From Mercurialis annua (taxonomy: Eukaryota > Streptophyta > Magnoliopsida > Malpighiales > Euphorbiaceae): a DNA stretch of 64,000 nt. Where the stretch lies: positions 50,087,665 to 50,151,664 of the forward strand of contig NC_065570.1 of the NCBI RefSeq assembly GCF_937616625.2. Direction: 5' to 3'. Shown piece by piece: positions 44,971 through 57,500 of the stretch; positions within the stretch are counted from its first letter, which is position 1; every line of letters begins with the position of its first letter. The translations under genes were made by a program, and so were the position numbers. The notes under the pieces were generated by a model, which saw only the letters and a program-made list of their open reading frames with translations, had not been told where the DNA came from and made no database searches.

Positions 44971-46119
44971 TAAATAGAAGGTCTAATTACTTAAAAAAAT
45001 TCCACCTTACAACATTTTTTCGTTTATTCTCCGACCTAGAACAAAATTCATTTGTATCCTTTTTTTGATTTTTCATTTTCAACTGTACCCCCAAAATTTA
45101 TTTTTTGGCATTTAATTAATTAAAGGAGGCAAATATTAAAACCAATTCAATAGAAGGGCTATATTATATTTTTTTCTATTGATAAATATATAAATAAATT
45201 CATAAACTTTAAAACTATTCAGATTAATACTAAAAATTAATCGTTTTAAAATTTTTTATTTAAAAAACTTCCGACCCACCATTATACTTCTTCGAATCAC
45301 GAATCCGCTATCAAAATCCGATAAATATTTTTTACAAAAAATAAATAATTTTTTTAATTTTTTTTTCGGAGGAGCTCCTCCTTCACGAGAGGAGGAGCAG
45401 CTATTGCTCCTCTTCTCGTGAAGGAGGAGCAACAACTGCTCCTTCTCCATGAAGGAGGAGTAGTCAGAAAAAAAATATGGAAGAATTAATTAATGAGAGC
45501 TTGCCGAAGCCTTGAAGAGAACTTCAAATGGTGTTAAAGGAGGCATAGACCGCTCGTATATAAAGAAGGTCTTATCTCGGGCTGTTCCTCCTTCATGGAG
45601 GAGGAGCAGCGGCCTGCTCCTCCTTCATGGAGGAGGAGCAGCGCCTGCTCCTCCTTCATGGAGGAGGAGCAGCGGCCTGCTCCTCCTTCATCAGATCTGC
45701 TCCTCCTTCATGGAAGAGGAGCAGCGGGCTCCGTCCGGAGGAGGAGCAGTGGGCTTCTCCTTCGGGCGGAGAGTCGGAATTTTTATTTTTATTTAAAATT
45801 ATTTATTTTTACTGTTTATATTCAATAAATTATTAATAACTAATATAAATTAATAATAATTAAAATTTTAATTTTATAAAAAAGAAGGTAGTTTTATACC
45901 ATTAATAACATTAAGGTCTAATTAGAATATAAGTTAAAAAATGAAGGACTATTTTAAATTTTATTCTAAATGAAAAAAGTTCAATTTAATGTTTTAGGGT
46001 ACAGTTGAAAACAAAAAATCAAAAAATAAAGGGTACAAATGAATTTTTTATCTAGATCGGGGTATAAATAAAAAAATTACAAGGCGGAGTTTTTTTTAAG
46101 TAATTAGGCCTAAATAGAA
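44971..46119. mobile_element. MULE-like element 4 with 9-bp TSD and hairpin core
   Basis: Element 44980-46110 (1131 bp), beginning GGTCTAATTACTTAAAAAAA with matching reverse complement at the right end (...AAGTAATTAGGCC). Arms are about 170 bp. The perfect duplication TAAATAGAA is at 44971-44979 and 46111-46119. The arms are AT-rich, while the core has two GC-rich hairpin-repeat blocks (45366-45470 and 45585-45770). No transposase. Confidence 0.9.
45585..45770. repeat. Hairpin minisatellite, about 32-bp unit
   Basis: Tandem units of CTCCTCCTTCATGGAGGAGG plus AGCAGCGGCCTG. Each unit is self-complementary around TTCATGGA. About four to five units, the last ones diverged. A related block in the same style sits at 45366-45470. 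All plus-strand frames are open across it, giving repeats such as MEEEQRPAPPSWRRSS, which I take to be a by-product. Confidence 0.9.
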
Positions 46120-47318
46120 TAGTTTAAGTTTTGATAATTTATTGTAAATATTTAAATTTAAAATTATTTAATAAACATCTTCAATTGGCTATTACTTGAT
46201 GTATAATCCCAATGGCCCATTCAACATCTTTCTTAGTTATCTTTGGATAAATTTGTTGAATTTGCACAGTATACTTGCATGTCGCTCATCTTAATACACA
46301 TTAAATTATGCTTAATATCAAATTTTTTATTATGAATTTTGATCATTAATTATATATATATAGTAGATATAATTAGATATTAGTAAAAGTAACATTTATG
46401 GTTAATATTTAAAAAGATAACAACTTTTAGTAAAAAAAAGAAGTTTTGGAACGTGGACAGTAGCACGAGATCTATTAGATAGCCTCACTTATGGCGGTGT
46501 TTCAAAAAGAAAATAAAACAATTTGGAAACTGCAGTTTTATAAAAGAAAAAACTACAACAATTGTCTACAAAATACTGCATCTTTTTGACATATTTATAG
46601 TTAAAACTTCTACAATCATTAATATTTGTCGATTTTTCAATTTTCAGTTTCAATTGTAGCTATTTGTATAAATTGGAATAGAAAAAGGTTCAAATTGCTA
46701 CAATTAAGGTTGAAAAATGAGAAATAAGCTTAATTGGCGATTTCGAAAGTTTGGATCATAAATAAAAAAAAGTAGAAAAACGTCGGATAGTTTTGAATGA
46801 TTAAACATATTTTATCCTATCTAATTTTAATTTTTGCCTCTTTCAAAAGTAATTTGGTTGATGTCTTTTTCTTAACAGATTTTTGGTTGATGTAGCAAGC
46901 AATATATACTAATTTTCAAAAAGCAAAACATTGAAGTAATACTTTTCTATGTCTTTTAACTGGTCGTAATATTATAAGGTTGGTGTTGTAAAATACTTGG
47001 GTTGTTGCTAAACATGGAAGCATATGTTTTACCATAAACAGAAGCTCGTGAAAAGCATTATCCAAGTTATATATATATAACATTTTAATATTATATATTA
47101 TATATTATAAATTATGTATTAGCACAATTAATTAATTATGTTTAAACAAGAAAAGATTTGACTTGAAAAGGAAAGAAGGTCAAATGAAATATTTGTCTTT
47201 GACTACACTCTTGAGTTGTTCCAACAACAGGTTTGATTAAAACACATAAAATCAATTTCATATTTTCTCTAAATCACTTAAATAATTACAACAAATTTCT
47301 TACAATCAAATCAATCAA
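46120..47318. other. Intergenic DNA upstream of the laccase gene
   Basis: AT-rich, no coding signal. The last few hundred bases should hold the laccase promoter. Confidence 0.45.
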
Positions 47319-47348
47319 ACCAAACCCCTTTCCTCACTTCTATATATA
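47319..47348 (+). promoter_or_regulatory. Laccase core promoter: AC-type element and TATA box
   Basis: ACCAAAC at 47319-47325 fits the AC/SMRE element bound by secondary-wall MYB factors. TATATATA at 47341-47348 is a likely TATA box, 122 bp before the ATG. Confidence 0.55.
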
Positions 47349-47469
47349 GGCAGAATTGGAAAATTCCATCAACATACTCACTCAGCTTGCAAGAGCAAGA
47401 AGTTCAATTTTGGAGTTTTTTGTAAACTTTTTCTTTAAAGAGGGTCAAAAGGAGGCATCAAATAAAGAG

Positions 47470-50400
47470 ATGGGTTCTTTTTCCTTTCTTCCAAAACCTT
47501 CATTTCTTGGAGTTTTTCTCTTTACTTTTATTACTTTTGCTCATCTCCTTGAGCCTGCATTTGGCATAACAAGGCATTACAAGTTTGATGTAAGTTTTCT
47601 TAGACATATAGTACTCCATATAATGTGCATTGGCTAATGGCTAATTATCTATTTTAATACTTCATTTTATATGCAATATCATAAATGATTGATTTTGTAG
47701 ATTAAGTTGCAAAATGTGACTCGTTTGTGCCACACCAAGAGCATTGTGACCGTAAATGGAAAGTTTCCTGGACCTCGCATTATAGCTAGGGAAGGTGATA
47801 ATCTTCTGATTAATGTGGTCAATCATGTCCAAAACAACATCTCTCTTCATTGGTGAGCATTCAAGTTTTTCTTTCTTTTAAATCCAAAGTTCAACATTAA
47901 ATTTATAGCTCTTACCTTAAAATTTGACTTAAATATTTATTTGTCCCTAAACTTATAGTTCATTGTCCATTAGATCCAAAAGGAGCTTTGTTATAAATAA
48001 GTTCCTTAAATTTGTCACTTTTGTAAACAAATTTTGGGGCCAAATTGACGAATGTTTTTGGATAATTTGTCAAAATTGAGAGCTAATTTAGAACAACTAT
48101 AAGTTCAAAAGTAAATTGATACTTACATTCTAAAATTTTATCAAGAGTTTAAAACTCATATTTGTTATTGTTTAAATAAATGAGGTCGAATTGAGTTTGA
48201 ATTATAACATTAAGGCCTAAATTGGAAAGACTCAATGGCTCATGAGTAGAGAGATATGACTTCGGTTTGAGCCAAACTGAACCGAACTGGTCTCTTTTTT
48301 TATGAAATCAAACCGAACAAAAATATAAAGATGTAGAACTGGTCAAATCAAATTGAATCAAACCAATTAGTTTGATTAATTGTTTATTTTTGATTTCGAT
48401 TTGTACTAAAACTTAACTAAATTAACATTTATGTCCAAAACTGAAGTGAACTGAACCAAACTATTTTTTTTTCAATTCGAATCAAAATTGTAAAAATGCA
48501 AAAGTGTTTAAATTAAACTGAATCGAACCAATCAGTTTGATTAATTTTTTAATTCGGTTTCAATTTTTCGTTTCGGTTTGCACTACTACAACTTAACTAA
48601 AAGATTTGATGTCCCCACCTGAAGCGAAAAACAAATAATATGGTAGTATTAAACCATATCAAACTGAATTTTTCAGTTCGATTTGGTTTTCAATTTGCTT
48701 CGGTTTTCACACACCCTTACTAATGAGCAATTGGATGGTTAATTTATGATGAGTAGCTAATTTAGAGGCTAAATGTTCATGGTTGCATTTTACAGGCATG
48801 GAATTAGGCAGCTAAGGAGTGGATGGGCAGACGGACCAGCATACATAACCCAATGTCCCATCCAAAGTGGTCAAAGCTATGTGTACAATTACACAATCGT
48901 TGGGCAAAGAGGAACCCTTTGGTGGCATGCACATATTTCATGGTTAAGATCAACTCTTCATGGTCCTATTATCATCCTCCCTAAACTTGGTGTTCCTTAC
49001 CCTTTCCCTAAGCCTTACAAGCAAGTTCCCATCATCTTTGGTAATACTCTCAAATTTAAATACATTATTTTTATTGTTTAAGCTTTGCATATGAATATAT
49101 TGACAACTCGCGATTTATTTAAGATTAACAGAAAAAAAGACTTAAAATCGAGTCATTATTTTGATTTGCAGGAGAGTGGTTTAATACTGATACTGAAGCA
49201 ATCATTAACCAAGCATTACAAACTGGCGGCGGTCCAAATGTTTCTGATGCCTACACCATAAATGGCCTCCCCGGACCTCTATATAACTGCTCAGCCAAAG
49301 GTATACTTTAAACGGCGATCCCAACGGAACCAAATCGATTTTATAAAAAGTTCTAATATTTTAAAGCTGAATTAAATCAAATTTGTTGCTTTAGATGGTT
49401 TATTTAGTCGATTTAATTTGAGCAGTTTAGTTCGTGCTAAGAGTCAACTGATTTTCGTTACTACTAAAATCAAACCGAACCAAAGATAATTTTTTAATTA
49501 ATCTAAATTAATTTATTTGATTCTGTTAGGTTTTAAAGTGATGTTTGTAATAAAATTAAACTGATTTTCTTACATAATATCGAACCAAACCAAAAATTAA
49601 AATATTTTTACAAAATCAAGCCAAAACCAAATTAATCAGTCAGATCTGATTGTGATTATTTAATTTATTCAATTTTTTCACACTAACACAATAAATGTGT
49701 TATTTTTTTTCTGCAGATACATTCAAATTGAAGGTGAAGCCCGGCAAAACTTACATGCTCCGACTAATCAACGCTGCACTCAACGACGAGCTTTTCTTCA
49801 GCATAGCAAACCACACACTAACCATCGTCGACGCAGACGCAGTTTACGTCAAACCGTTCCAAACCAAAATTCTATTAATCGCACCGGGTCAAACCTCAAA
49901 TGTTCTTCTCAAAACCAAACCCAAAAACCCTAATGCCAAATTTTTCATGACCGCTAGACCCTACGCCACTGGCCAAGGCACTTTTGATAATTCGACCGTT
50001 GCAGCCATTCTAGAATACGAATCATCAAATTCAAATCTCAAAAATCTTCCAATCTTAAAGCCATCATTACCCGCTCTTAACGACACAGCGTTTGCTACAA
50101 ATTTTACTAAAAAACTTTTTAGTTTAGCAAATTCACAGTTTCCTGCTAATGTTCCACAAAATATTGATCGACAATTTTTTTTCACAGTAGGGTTAGGGAC
50201 AAATCCTTGCCCTAAAAACCAAACATGTCAAGGACCGACAAACAGTACGATGTTTGCTGCTTCAATTAATAATGTTTCTTTTACAATGCCAACAAAAGCT
50301 TTACTACAGTCACATTTCACCGGTCAGTCGAAGCGTGTTTATTCTTCGAATTTTCCGATTAGTCCGTTGATTCCGTTTAATTATACGGGTACTCCCCCAA

Positions 50401-51512
50401 ATAATACGAACGTCGGAAATGGGACAAAGGTGGTGGTTCTGAATTATAATACTAGTGTGGAGGTGATAATGCAGGATACTAGTATTCTTGGTGCTGAGAG
50501 TCATCCTCTTCATTTGCATGGATATAATTTCTTTGTTGTTGGTCAAGGGTTTGGTAACTTTGATCGGAATAAAGATCCGGCTAAGTTTAATCTTGTTGAT
50601 CCTGTTGAGAGGAACACTGTTGGTGTGCCCTCCGGTGGATGGGTTGCTATCAGGTTTCGTGCTGATAACCCAGGTTAGTATATAAATAATTTTATTTACA
50701 TTTATTTGTTGAATTGAAAACAAAACTATGAAATTATACTTTTTAAGAAATGAAATAGTGATAATGGATTTAAATTATTTTAAATAGTTTAACCTATTTG
50801 AAAATTATCATAAAAATTAAAGTTAAATTTTGATATTTGATTTCAAGGTGTAACGAGTCGAGTCAACTCACGAGCTATTCAAAACTGATTCAAAAACAAT
50901 TTAAAATCAATTTGATTTGATTGAGTCGAGCTCAAGTTGGAATTACTTAAGTCAATCTTTTGAGCAGAGTTCGAATATTAAAATAATGATCGCCTCAACA
51001 GACTTGCGAATTAAATCGAATTTTAATTAATTTTTTCAGATGTTTTTATATATATAATCAACAAATCTTTATTCTCAAATTAAATTAATATATATTGAGA
51101 TCCTTATTTTTGTTCTAAATTAATTTATGTAAGTTTTTATACAAATAACCGAGTCAGTCGATCTTGATTATTAGTTACTTAACCAATTTCTAACACAAAT
51201 TCACAAAGTAAAACTCAATGGAGTTTGAATCAAGTTTTAAGCTTTAAATTATAGAATAAAGTCTACATCAAAACTGACATAGTTTCAACTCAACTTGATT
51301 TGATTATAGTAATACAAATAAGAAACATAATGATTATGTTTTTATCCATAATTTTGATGGAGTTGTTGATGATTGTAACAGGGGTATGGTTCATGCATTG
51401 CCATCTTGAAGTGCACACAAGTTGGGGTTTGAAAATGGCTTGGCTTGTCTTAGATGGAAAGCTTCCCAATCAGAAGCTTCTTCCTCCACCAGCTGATCTT
51501 CCAAAGTGTTGA
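47470..51512 (+). CDS. LAC17: Laccase (multicopper oxidase), lignin type, secreted
   Basis: Six exons: 47470-47589, 47701-47852, 48796-49040, 49172-49300, 49717-50673 and 51382-51512. All have GT-AG borders and join to 577 aa, the usual laccase size. A signal peptide lies at about 1-32 ([20 protein letters not shown]). The four copper-binding motifs are complete: [24 protein letters not shown] and [12 protein letters not shown]. The axial residue at the type 1 copper is Leu, as in higher-potential plant laccases. The cupredoxin regions include [11 protein letters not shown] and [19 protein letters not shown]. Several Asn-X-Ser/Thr sites fit an apoplastic glycoprotein. It would oxidise monolignols in the cell wall, using oxygen. 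The wording of exon 4 is closest to LAC17 in my memory, so the symbol is tentative while the family is certain. The start at 47470 is preferred because it opens the signal peptide. Confidence 0.94.
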
Positions 51513-52542
51513 CATTTCAGCAACTTCTGATCATACAATCTGACCATAAAAAACTTCTCATCAATTCCATTTTTTTCACCAATTTGTTTTTGTAACTTGT
51601 AACCAAGTTTTCATTTGTTGCCCTTTTTTTCATTTTTAATTATGTTTCTTTGTTGAGCAAGTTATTGTTTAATAACTTAGCTAACTACCCTCTGTGTAGT
51701 TGAGGAAAGAAATGTGTGTGAGCAATTTTTTGTAACCTAATATATTATTATACTGTGAGAAACCTTAATAAGAATATCATCAGATTGATTTTGATGTTTT
51801 TTTAAATAAGTTTGTGTAACAAATATATATTCGAATATGGAGAAATTCTTAGGTAGACTCGGTCCACCACATCATCCGTGTATCATATTATGACACGTTA
51901 TTAAAATAATGGCACTATTTTGCTAATTCCATTACTGAAATTAATTTCAAGTTTATAATCAATAGCGGAACCAAAGATCATTAGATAAGGAAGAAGAGAA
52001 AAAAATAATATTCTCACTTCACTAAGGTTCAGCTCAACAAAACACACATACAAAGACAACTAATCCATTCACAATTATATTATGTATATAACTGATAAAG
52101 ATTAACACCAAATATTTATAATAAATAATCACATCTAATAGCTACATTCTGAATTGGTTTAAGCATATTAAGATTCCATGCAGAAACTACTTAAATTCGG
52201 ATAAAAAGACAACATTCATATAGGCCAAAACAAATAACAAATTTGCAGAAAAATGATTCTACTGTCAAATAAAACAAGACGAGCTTTGATCATTTTTTAG
52301 TGTACTTTAACCTATATACTTAAATGCATTGGACAATACACCTTTACCTTTAGGTACAAGAATTATTTACTATGCATAAAATATTGCCATGGACTGCAAA
52401 CAAGAATCAAAATCTTGCAAACCAACAATGTTTTTAGTAAAGAAAACATATCATCCACGAAAACATAAACGTTGAAATAAAAAAACTAAAATAAAAACTA
52501 AAAACTAAAAAATATTTTACAATAATAAGTATATATTAAAGT
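51513..52542. other. Laccase 3' region and intergenic DNA
   Basis: The first ~270 bp are probably 3' UTR (AATAAG-type signal near 51768). The rest is AT-rich without features. Confidence 0.45.
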
Positions 52543-52690
52543 TGGCAAAATGTCTCATAAATTACAGACCTTTGAACTTTTTTCAATAGAACCCGACGTT
52601 GTAAAATTGTAATTTTATTTTATTTCGTATTTTCGATTTTCAATTGTACCCTAAAACATTTAATTGACCTCTTTTTATTCGAAAGTGTTT
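52543..52690. repeat. Single arm of a MULE-like element in the chitinase promoter
   Basis: AACCCGACGTTGTAAAATTG, then TTTCAATTGTACCCTAAAAC and TTTAATTGACCTCTTTTTAT match the arm vocabulary of elements 2 to 4. No second arm is found downstream. It is probably a broken copy. Confidence 0.6.
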
Positions 52691-52851
52691 TTATGTTATG
52701 CAAATGGTGAAAAAAAAAGAGAAAACAACAATTTTTACCCCAAAAGGTTATTAATTTAAAGTTCTGAAATTTTCAGAAGCATTTTAAAAAATACGGAAAT
52801 GTAGGACTCGATAAATTTCGGTATTATATCGAAGAAAACAATGCAATTGTC

Positions 52852-52857
52852 TATAAG
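52852..52857 (+). promoter_or_regulatory. Likely TATA box of the chitinase-like gene
   Basis: TATAAG, 49 bp before the ATG. Confidence 0.5.
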
Positions 52858-52900
52858 TACCGTCTTGTAGAAGATCATTTCTCCTCAATTTCTAACAACA

Positions 52901-53797
52901 ATGAACACTTACTCTATCCTTGTCCTAGTTCTGCTCACCACCCTTTTATCAACCCAAGCAGCCCCAACAAACTCCAAGCTCTTCAGAGTGTACATCGGAG
53001 CTGAAGGCAAAGGTGTCAAGTTTTCGGACGTACCGGTCAATCCAAATCTCGAATTTCACTTCATTCTCTCCTTCGCCATTGACTACACTCCATCATCTTC
53101 CCCAACTAATGGTTACTTCAATGCATATTGGGACACAGAGAATCTCACCACTTCATCCGCCTCGTCGATCCGAGCCCGCCACTCGAACATCAAGATAGCC
53201 ATGAGTCTCGGAGGGGACACCATAAATGGTCAGAACGTATATTTTCAACCAAAATCAATCACTTCTTGGGTGACCAATGCAATCTACTCAATAACAGAGA
53301 TATCAAACAAGTATAATCTCGACGGAATCGATATCGATTACGAACATTTTCGCACTGATCCAAACACATTTGCAGAATGCATTGGAAAACTCATATCCTA
53401 CCTGAAAGACCACAAGATTATCTCATTTGTATCAATAGCACCATACGATGATACCTCTGTGCAACCATATTACAAAACCCTATGGAAGAAATATGGTCAT
53501 CTTATTGACTATGTAAACTTCCAATTCTATGCATATCCTAAGAATACTACAGTTCCTCAGTTCTTGGAATATTTTGAGGCACAGAGATTGAATTACAAAG
53601 GTGGCAAGATCTTGACCAGCTTTGGAACAGATGGAAGTGGAGGTTTATCTCCTAAGCATGGTTTTTTTAGTGCTTGTAATAGTCTTAGAGATCAGAATAA
53701 GCTTCATGGGATCTTTATATGGTCTGCTGATGATTCAAAGGAAGCAGGATTTCCTTTTGAATTGCAGTCTCAGACCTTTTTGGCCAACATAAAATGA
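52901..53797 (+). CDS. GH18 chitinase-like protein, secreted, single exon
   Basis: 298 aa without introns. A signal peptide lies at about 1-20 ([20 protein letters not shown]). The TIM-barrel pattern of plant GH18 chitinases (tulip bulb chitinase or chitinase-2 type) follows: [32 protein letters not shown] and [14 protein letters not shown]. The catalytic motif is DGIDIDYE, with D141, D144, D146 and the acid Glu148 all present. VNFQFYAYP and [11 protein letters not shown] follow later. The residues needed for chitin hydrolysis are there, so activity is likely, though some members act as storage proteins. It is preceded by a TATA box and by one arm of a MULE-like element. It is transcribed in the same direction as the laccase gene, with no sign of functional linkage. 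Confidence 0.9.
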   Translation: MNTYSILVLVLLTTLLSTQAAPTNSKLFRVYIGAEGKGVKFSDVPVNPNLEFHFILSFAIDYTPSSSPTNGYFNAYWDTENLTTSSASSIRARHSNIKIAMSLGGDTINGQNVYFQPKSITSWVTNAIYSITEISNKYNLDGIDIDYEHFRTDPNTFAECIGKLISYLKDHKIISFVSIAPYDDTSVQPYYKTLWKKYGHLIDYVNFQFYAYPKNTTVPQFLEYFEAQRLNYKGGKILTSFGTDGSGGLSPKHGFFSACNSLRDQNKLHGIFIWSADDSKEAGFPFELQSQTFLANIK

Positions 53798-54540
53798 TCA
53801 CACTAATATGGAAATCGAAACCAAACACATTTTTGGTTGTTTAATCAAGGGAATAGATGACGAAAGGATTTCTCAATATGTAAAACATTTGATCATATTG
53901 CAATAGAGAATTCAATAATTTGTTGAAATCACTAGGGCTGCGCATTCCACTTGACTTTGGATCAATTTATTTGATTCAATTTGGTTCAATGTATTTGTTT
54001 ATTTTACAAAAACATTAATGTGCGCGTTGGACCAAATGTAGAACATTAAAATCTCCAACAATATTAGTACCACAAAATCATAAATTTCTGGGTGTCATGT
54101 ACAGGCCATCAACCCAATGGAGTTGTCGCAAATGAAATTCAAAATCAAATCCCAGCAAGTTCTATAAACATTTATTGGGAAAAGAAGGGCATTACACTTC
54201 AATCCTCAACTTAAATACAATGGGGATGTATGATACAGTTGGTGAAAATATGAAACATAAAATTGTTGAATCCTCCAACAAATATTTGATGCTAGCCCGG
54301 GCTTAAGCCTGCCCTAGCCTTAGAGTAGATCAGCCTCTGCCAATAGGCATAGCTTAGTGGCAGGGACATTTTAACTCGACCTACGTATCTCAGGTTCGAA
54401 TTCCCCTTTCCCCAATGAAAAAAAAAAAGCCAAAACTGTAAGCTGCTCAAGTAATGCAGCCAAAGTACCCACAACTAAAGCAACACTTACGATATGCAAC
54501 CTCATCATCATCATGGTGAACAAATCCATTAACTTCATCA
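53798..54540. other. Region between chitinase-like and ESF2 3' ends
   Basis: Convergent 3' flanks. It contains the SINE at about 54340-54430, and otherwise nothing coding. Confidence 0.45.
54340..54430 (+). mobile_element. tRNA-derived SINE
   Basis: A-box-like TAGCTTAGTGG (54350-54360) and B-box GGTTCGAATTCC (54393-54404) are spaced as in a tRNA. They are followed by CCCTTTCCCCAATG and an 11-base A tail (54418-54428). This is the form of a short plant SINE. Duplications are not clear (only GCCAA on both sides). Confidence 0.7.
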
Positions 54541-57500
54541 CTAAGAAACACCAAATACCTGCAAGGAGCATGATACAGTAAGCTTAAGGAAACAAATATT
54601 ATGAGGTCTATGTCTATAAGGAATCTCACTCACCCCTGCCAGAACATCCTTCGAGAGCTGAGATTTTCTTTCTTCTGGTTTCTCTGCAACTGGTTTTGTC
54701 TGTGGAAATTGACGGATGAATTTTGGTGCTTGCTCGCTTACAGACTGTTCACCTCCAGTCTCTTGTTGGACCTTTTGTTTCTGCAGAAACAAGACGAAAC
54801 AGATGATACATTAACAAAAATCAAGGGGAAATTTCTGTTTTGCATTCTTCTCCGTGTCGAAGAGGTTGATCCAAGTTCAATCCAAAGAAGGTACAAAACT
54901 GCAACCATAAAATACATCTGCAACTGTTGCCTGTTGGTTCCATTACTTCAAAATAATAGATACTGCTCGGACAAAACAATTTCGTGACTCCAACTTGAAG
55001 GCTTCTTAAGATAAGAACAAAGAGAGCTCGTAATGGAACATGTCTACCTATGAAGCACCGACACTCCTCCGGAGTGCCGTATTTAGGGGGACACTTCGGG
55101 GACACGGGGACACGCCGGGGATACGTACCCGACACGCCACGTGGCGTGTCCCCGTACCTTTGACTGGTCAAAGAGGGGGACACGCCGAGGACACTTTGGG
55201 GACACTTCGGGGGGACACTTCTAGTGGTATTTAGTTGATTTTAAGTCTTTTTTTAGTATGAGTTTTTTTAATAAGAAATTTAACTAAATGGGCCCAAACC
55301 CAAATACAATTAGATAGTAAGTGAAACTAAACCCTGTTTTTAATTTAAAAAAAAAACACAGCGGTAACCTCCTTTTAATTATTCAACTAATTTACATATT
55401 AATTATGCATCTTATAACATAAGATTCATTGTTTTTGCATCTTGAAAGCTTATATATGACTAAATATATATTTTAAAAAAAATAAAAAAATTGCCGTGTC
55501 CCCGCCGTACCCGTATCCTATTTTTTCCTAAAATGCCGTTCCCCGTACCCGTACCAGTGTCCGTACCCGTACCCGTACCCGTATCGGTGCTTCATAGATG
55601 TCTACTAATCAGGATTTTATCCTAGTTCTTTTAATATACCAATGAGGATAGACATTAAAAAAATGAATTTAAATTATGGGCTCAACAGATAAGAGGGATT
55701 CAAATATAATGATCTGTAAACCCTGATATAGTCGGAAGTGCACCGAATATCAGGAGCATGTTCCCTTAAGTCTACACTAAGAGACATGAAGACCAACTCT
55801 ACAAAAAGAAAAATTAAGTCATTCACTTCTGTGCCTTCATCATCCATTGTTAACCCCAATGTGTAAATGATGATTCGGGTTTCCTCTATTTAGTAAGAAA
55901 GAGGTCCCTTGAGTGACGAATTGTGCAATATTGACACGAGGAATGAGTCCTATGAAGAACTATTAAACAACTGCTATATGAATTGAAATATTGTCCAGTG
56001 CAGAATGTAAAAGACATGTCAAAACCTAAGAACCTAATTAATTTCCTATACAAAAAAAAAAGAACAAATGTGAAATAAAGCACCTCGGTTATATATATTT
56101 ATTATTTTAGAACATAATTTAAAATAATTCAGTAAAATGGTAATCTGAACTGTGTGAATTTTATACAGATGCAATATTTACCTTCTTTAAGCGTTCTTCT
56201 ATAGAACTCAAAGCACGGGATTTGTCAACTTTAGACAGATAAAAGTCCCGCTCCCTCTTAGCAGCAGAAAGCTCTAGAGCTAACTTCTGCTCTCTTATAG
56301 CACTCTTATAAGCTGCATTAGAAACACAGACAGTTAGACATGAAGTAAACTTTTTACGTAAATATGATATAGCATAAGAAAATATATTCTTTACCAATTT
56401 CTTCTGTGAGATCATCCCATTTGAATTTACTCAAGTACTTGATATTCCAAAGGTCATAATAGAATTTTGATCTCTTCTTCCCACCTAAACAAGAAAATGA
56501 CATAAATAAACACACCAGGGATGATGCAAGGAGGAAAAAGATGCAAACAACAAATACAATATGTAAAGCTAAAAATGAAGAAGAAAATCTCCAGAAAAAC
56601 CTGCTCCATTTGCAGCATTAATACATGAGACATTTTTTGTTCAAACCACAACCGAAAAACAACAAATAGGAAGCCACAATCTCATATAATGAATAAAACT
56701 ACCGCCAAGCAACTAAGGAAGGAATTTTATGAGCATTATATTGCACATATTCTGTAGAGAAGTTTGCACTTTGACTCGGCTTCCGCATTCGACAACTTAT
56801 TCTCATTCCACGCTCAAAAATATCAAAATACAAAATGAAGTACTGGGAGTCTATACATGATTTACATTCAGAATTTTTAGCTAAAAAAACAGAGATATAA
56901 GAATACCTACCCATCTGTTCACCATTTAATGCATTAGCAACTTTTTTGGCGACATTTTTATTGCCAAACTCAACCCACCTGCATGTTACAGACAAGGAGA
57001 ATATGTATTATTGCTTGCAACAACACAGTGTACATCTTTTCAGGACAAACAAAAATAAAACTTAAACTCTCCATTTGTCAGTATTACAGCAGATAAGAAA
57101 CAGGAGACAATCACATTCAATATTCAAAGTAATATTACTCTTAAAGATAAAAGTAGTATGCTTATCGTATATTGTGCTCTATTTTGTATTTGACATACCC
57201 TTCAGAAAATGCTTGATCTTGAGATCCATCAGCTTTTTTTCGTTGTACTTGACGTTTATGAACTGCAACTGCTACATAGCTTGAGATTGATTAGTAATAG
57301 TGTTGTCAGAAAGTAGAACAAAAGAAACAAGAAAAGTAAGAAACATTACTTTCAGGTGCAAGGTAGATCCTCTGTATTTCTCCATATTGGGATAGAATAT
57401 GGCGAAGCTTTACATGATCCATATGAGGAGGAATTCGACTCAAGTAACAAATTCCGCGCCTGTCAGCCTTACCGGCATCAATTAAAAGCCGCTTTCTCTT

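Noticed and set aside
47356..47469. Upstream in-frame start for the laccase
   Set aside because: It would place 38 residues ahead of a clear signal peptide; the start at 47470 fits the family.
51300..51512. Separate small gene at the laccase 3' end
   Set aside because: Only the part from 51382 is coding. It is the last laccase exon (HCHLEVH motif), and the upstream part is intron.
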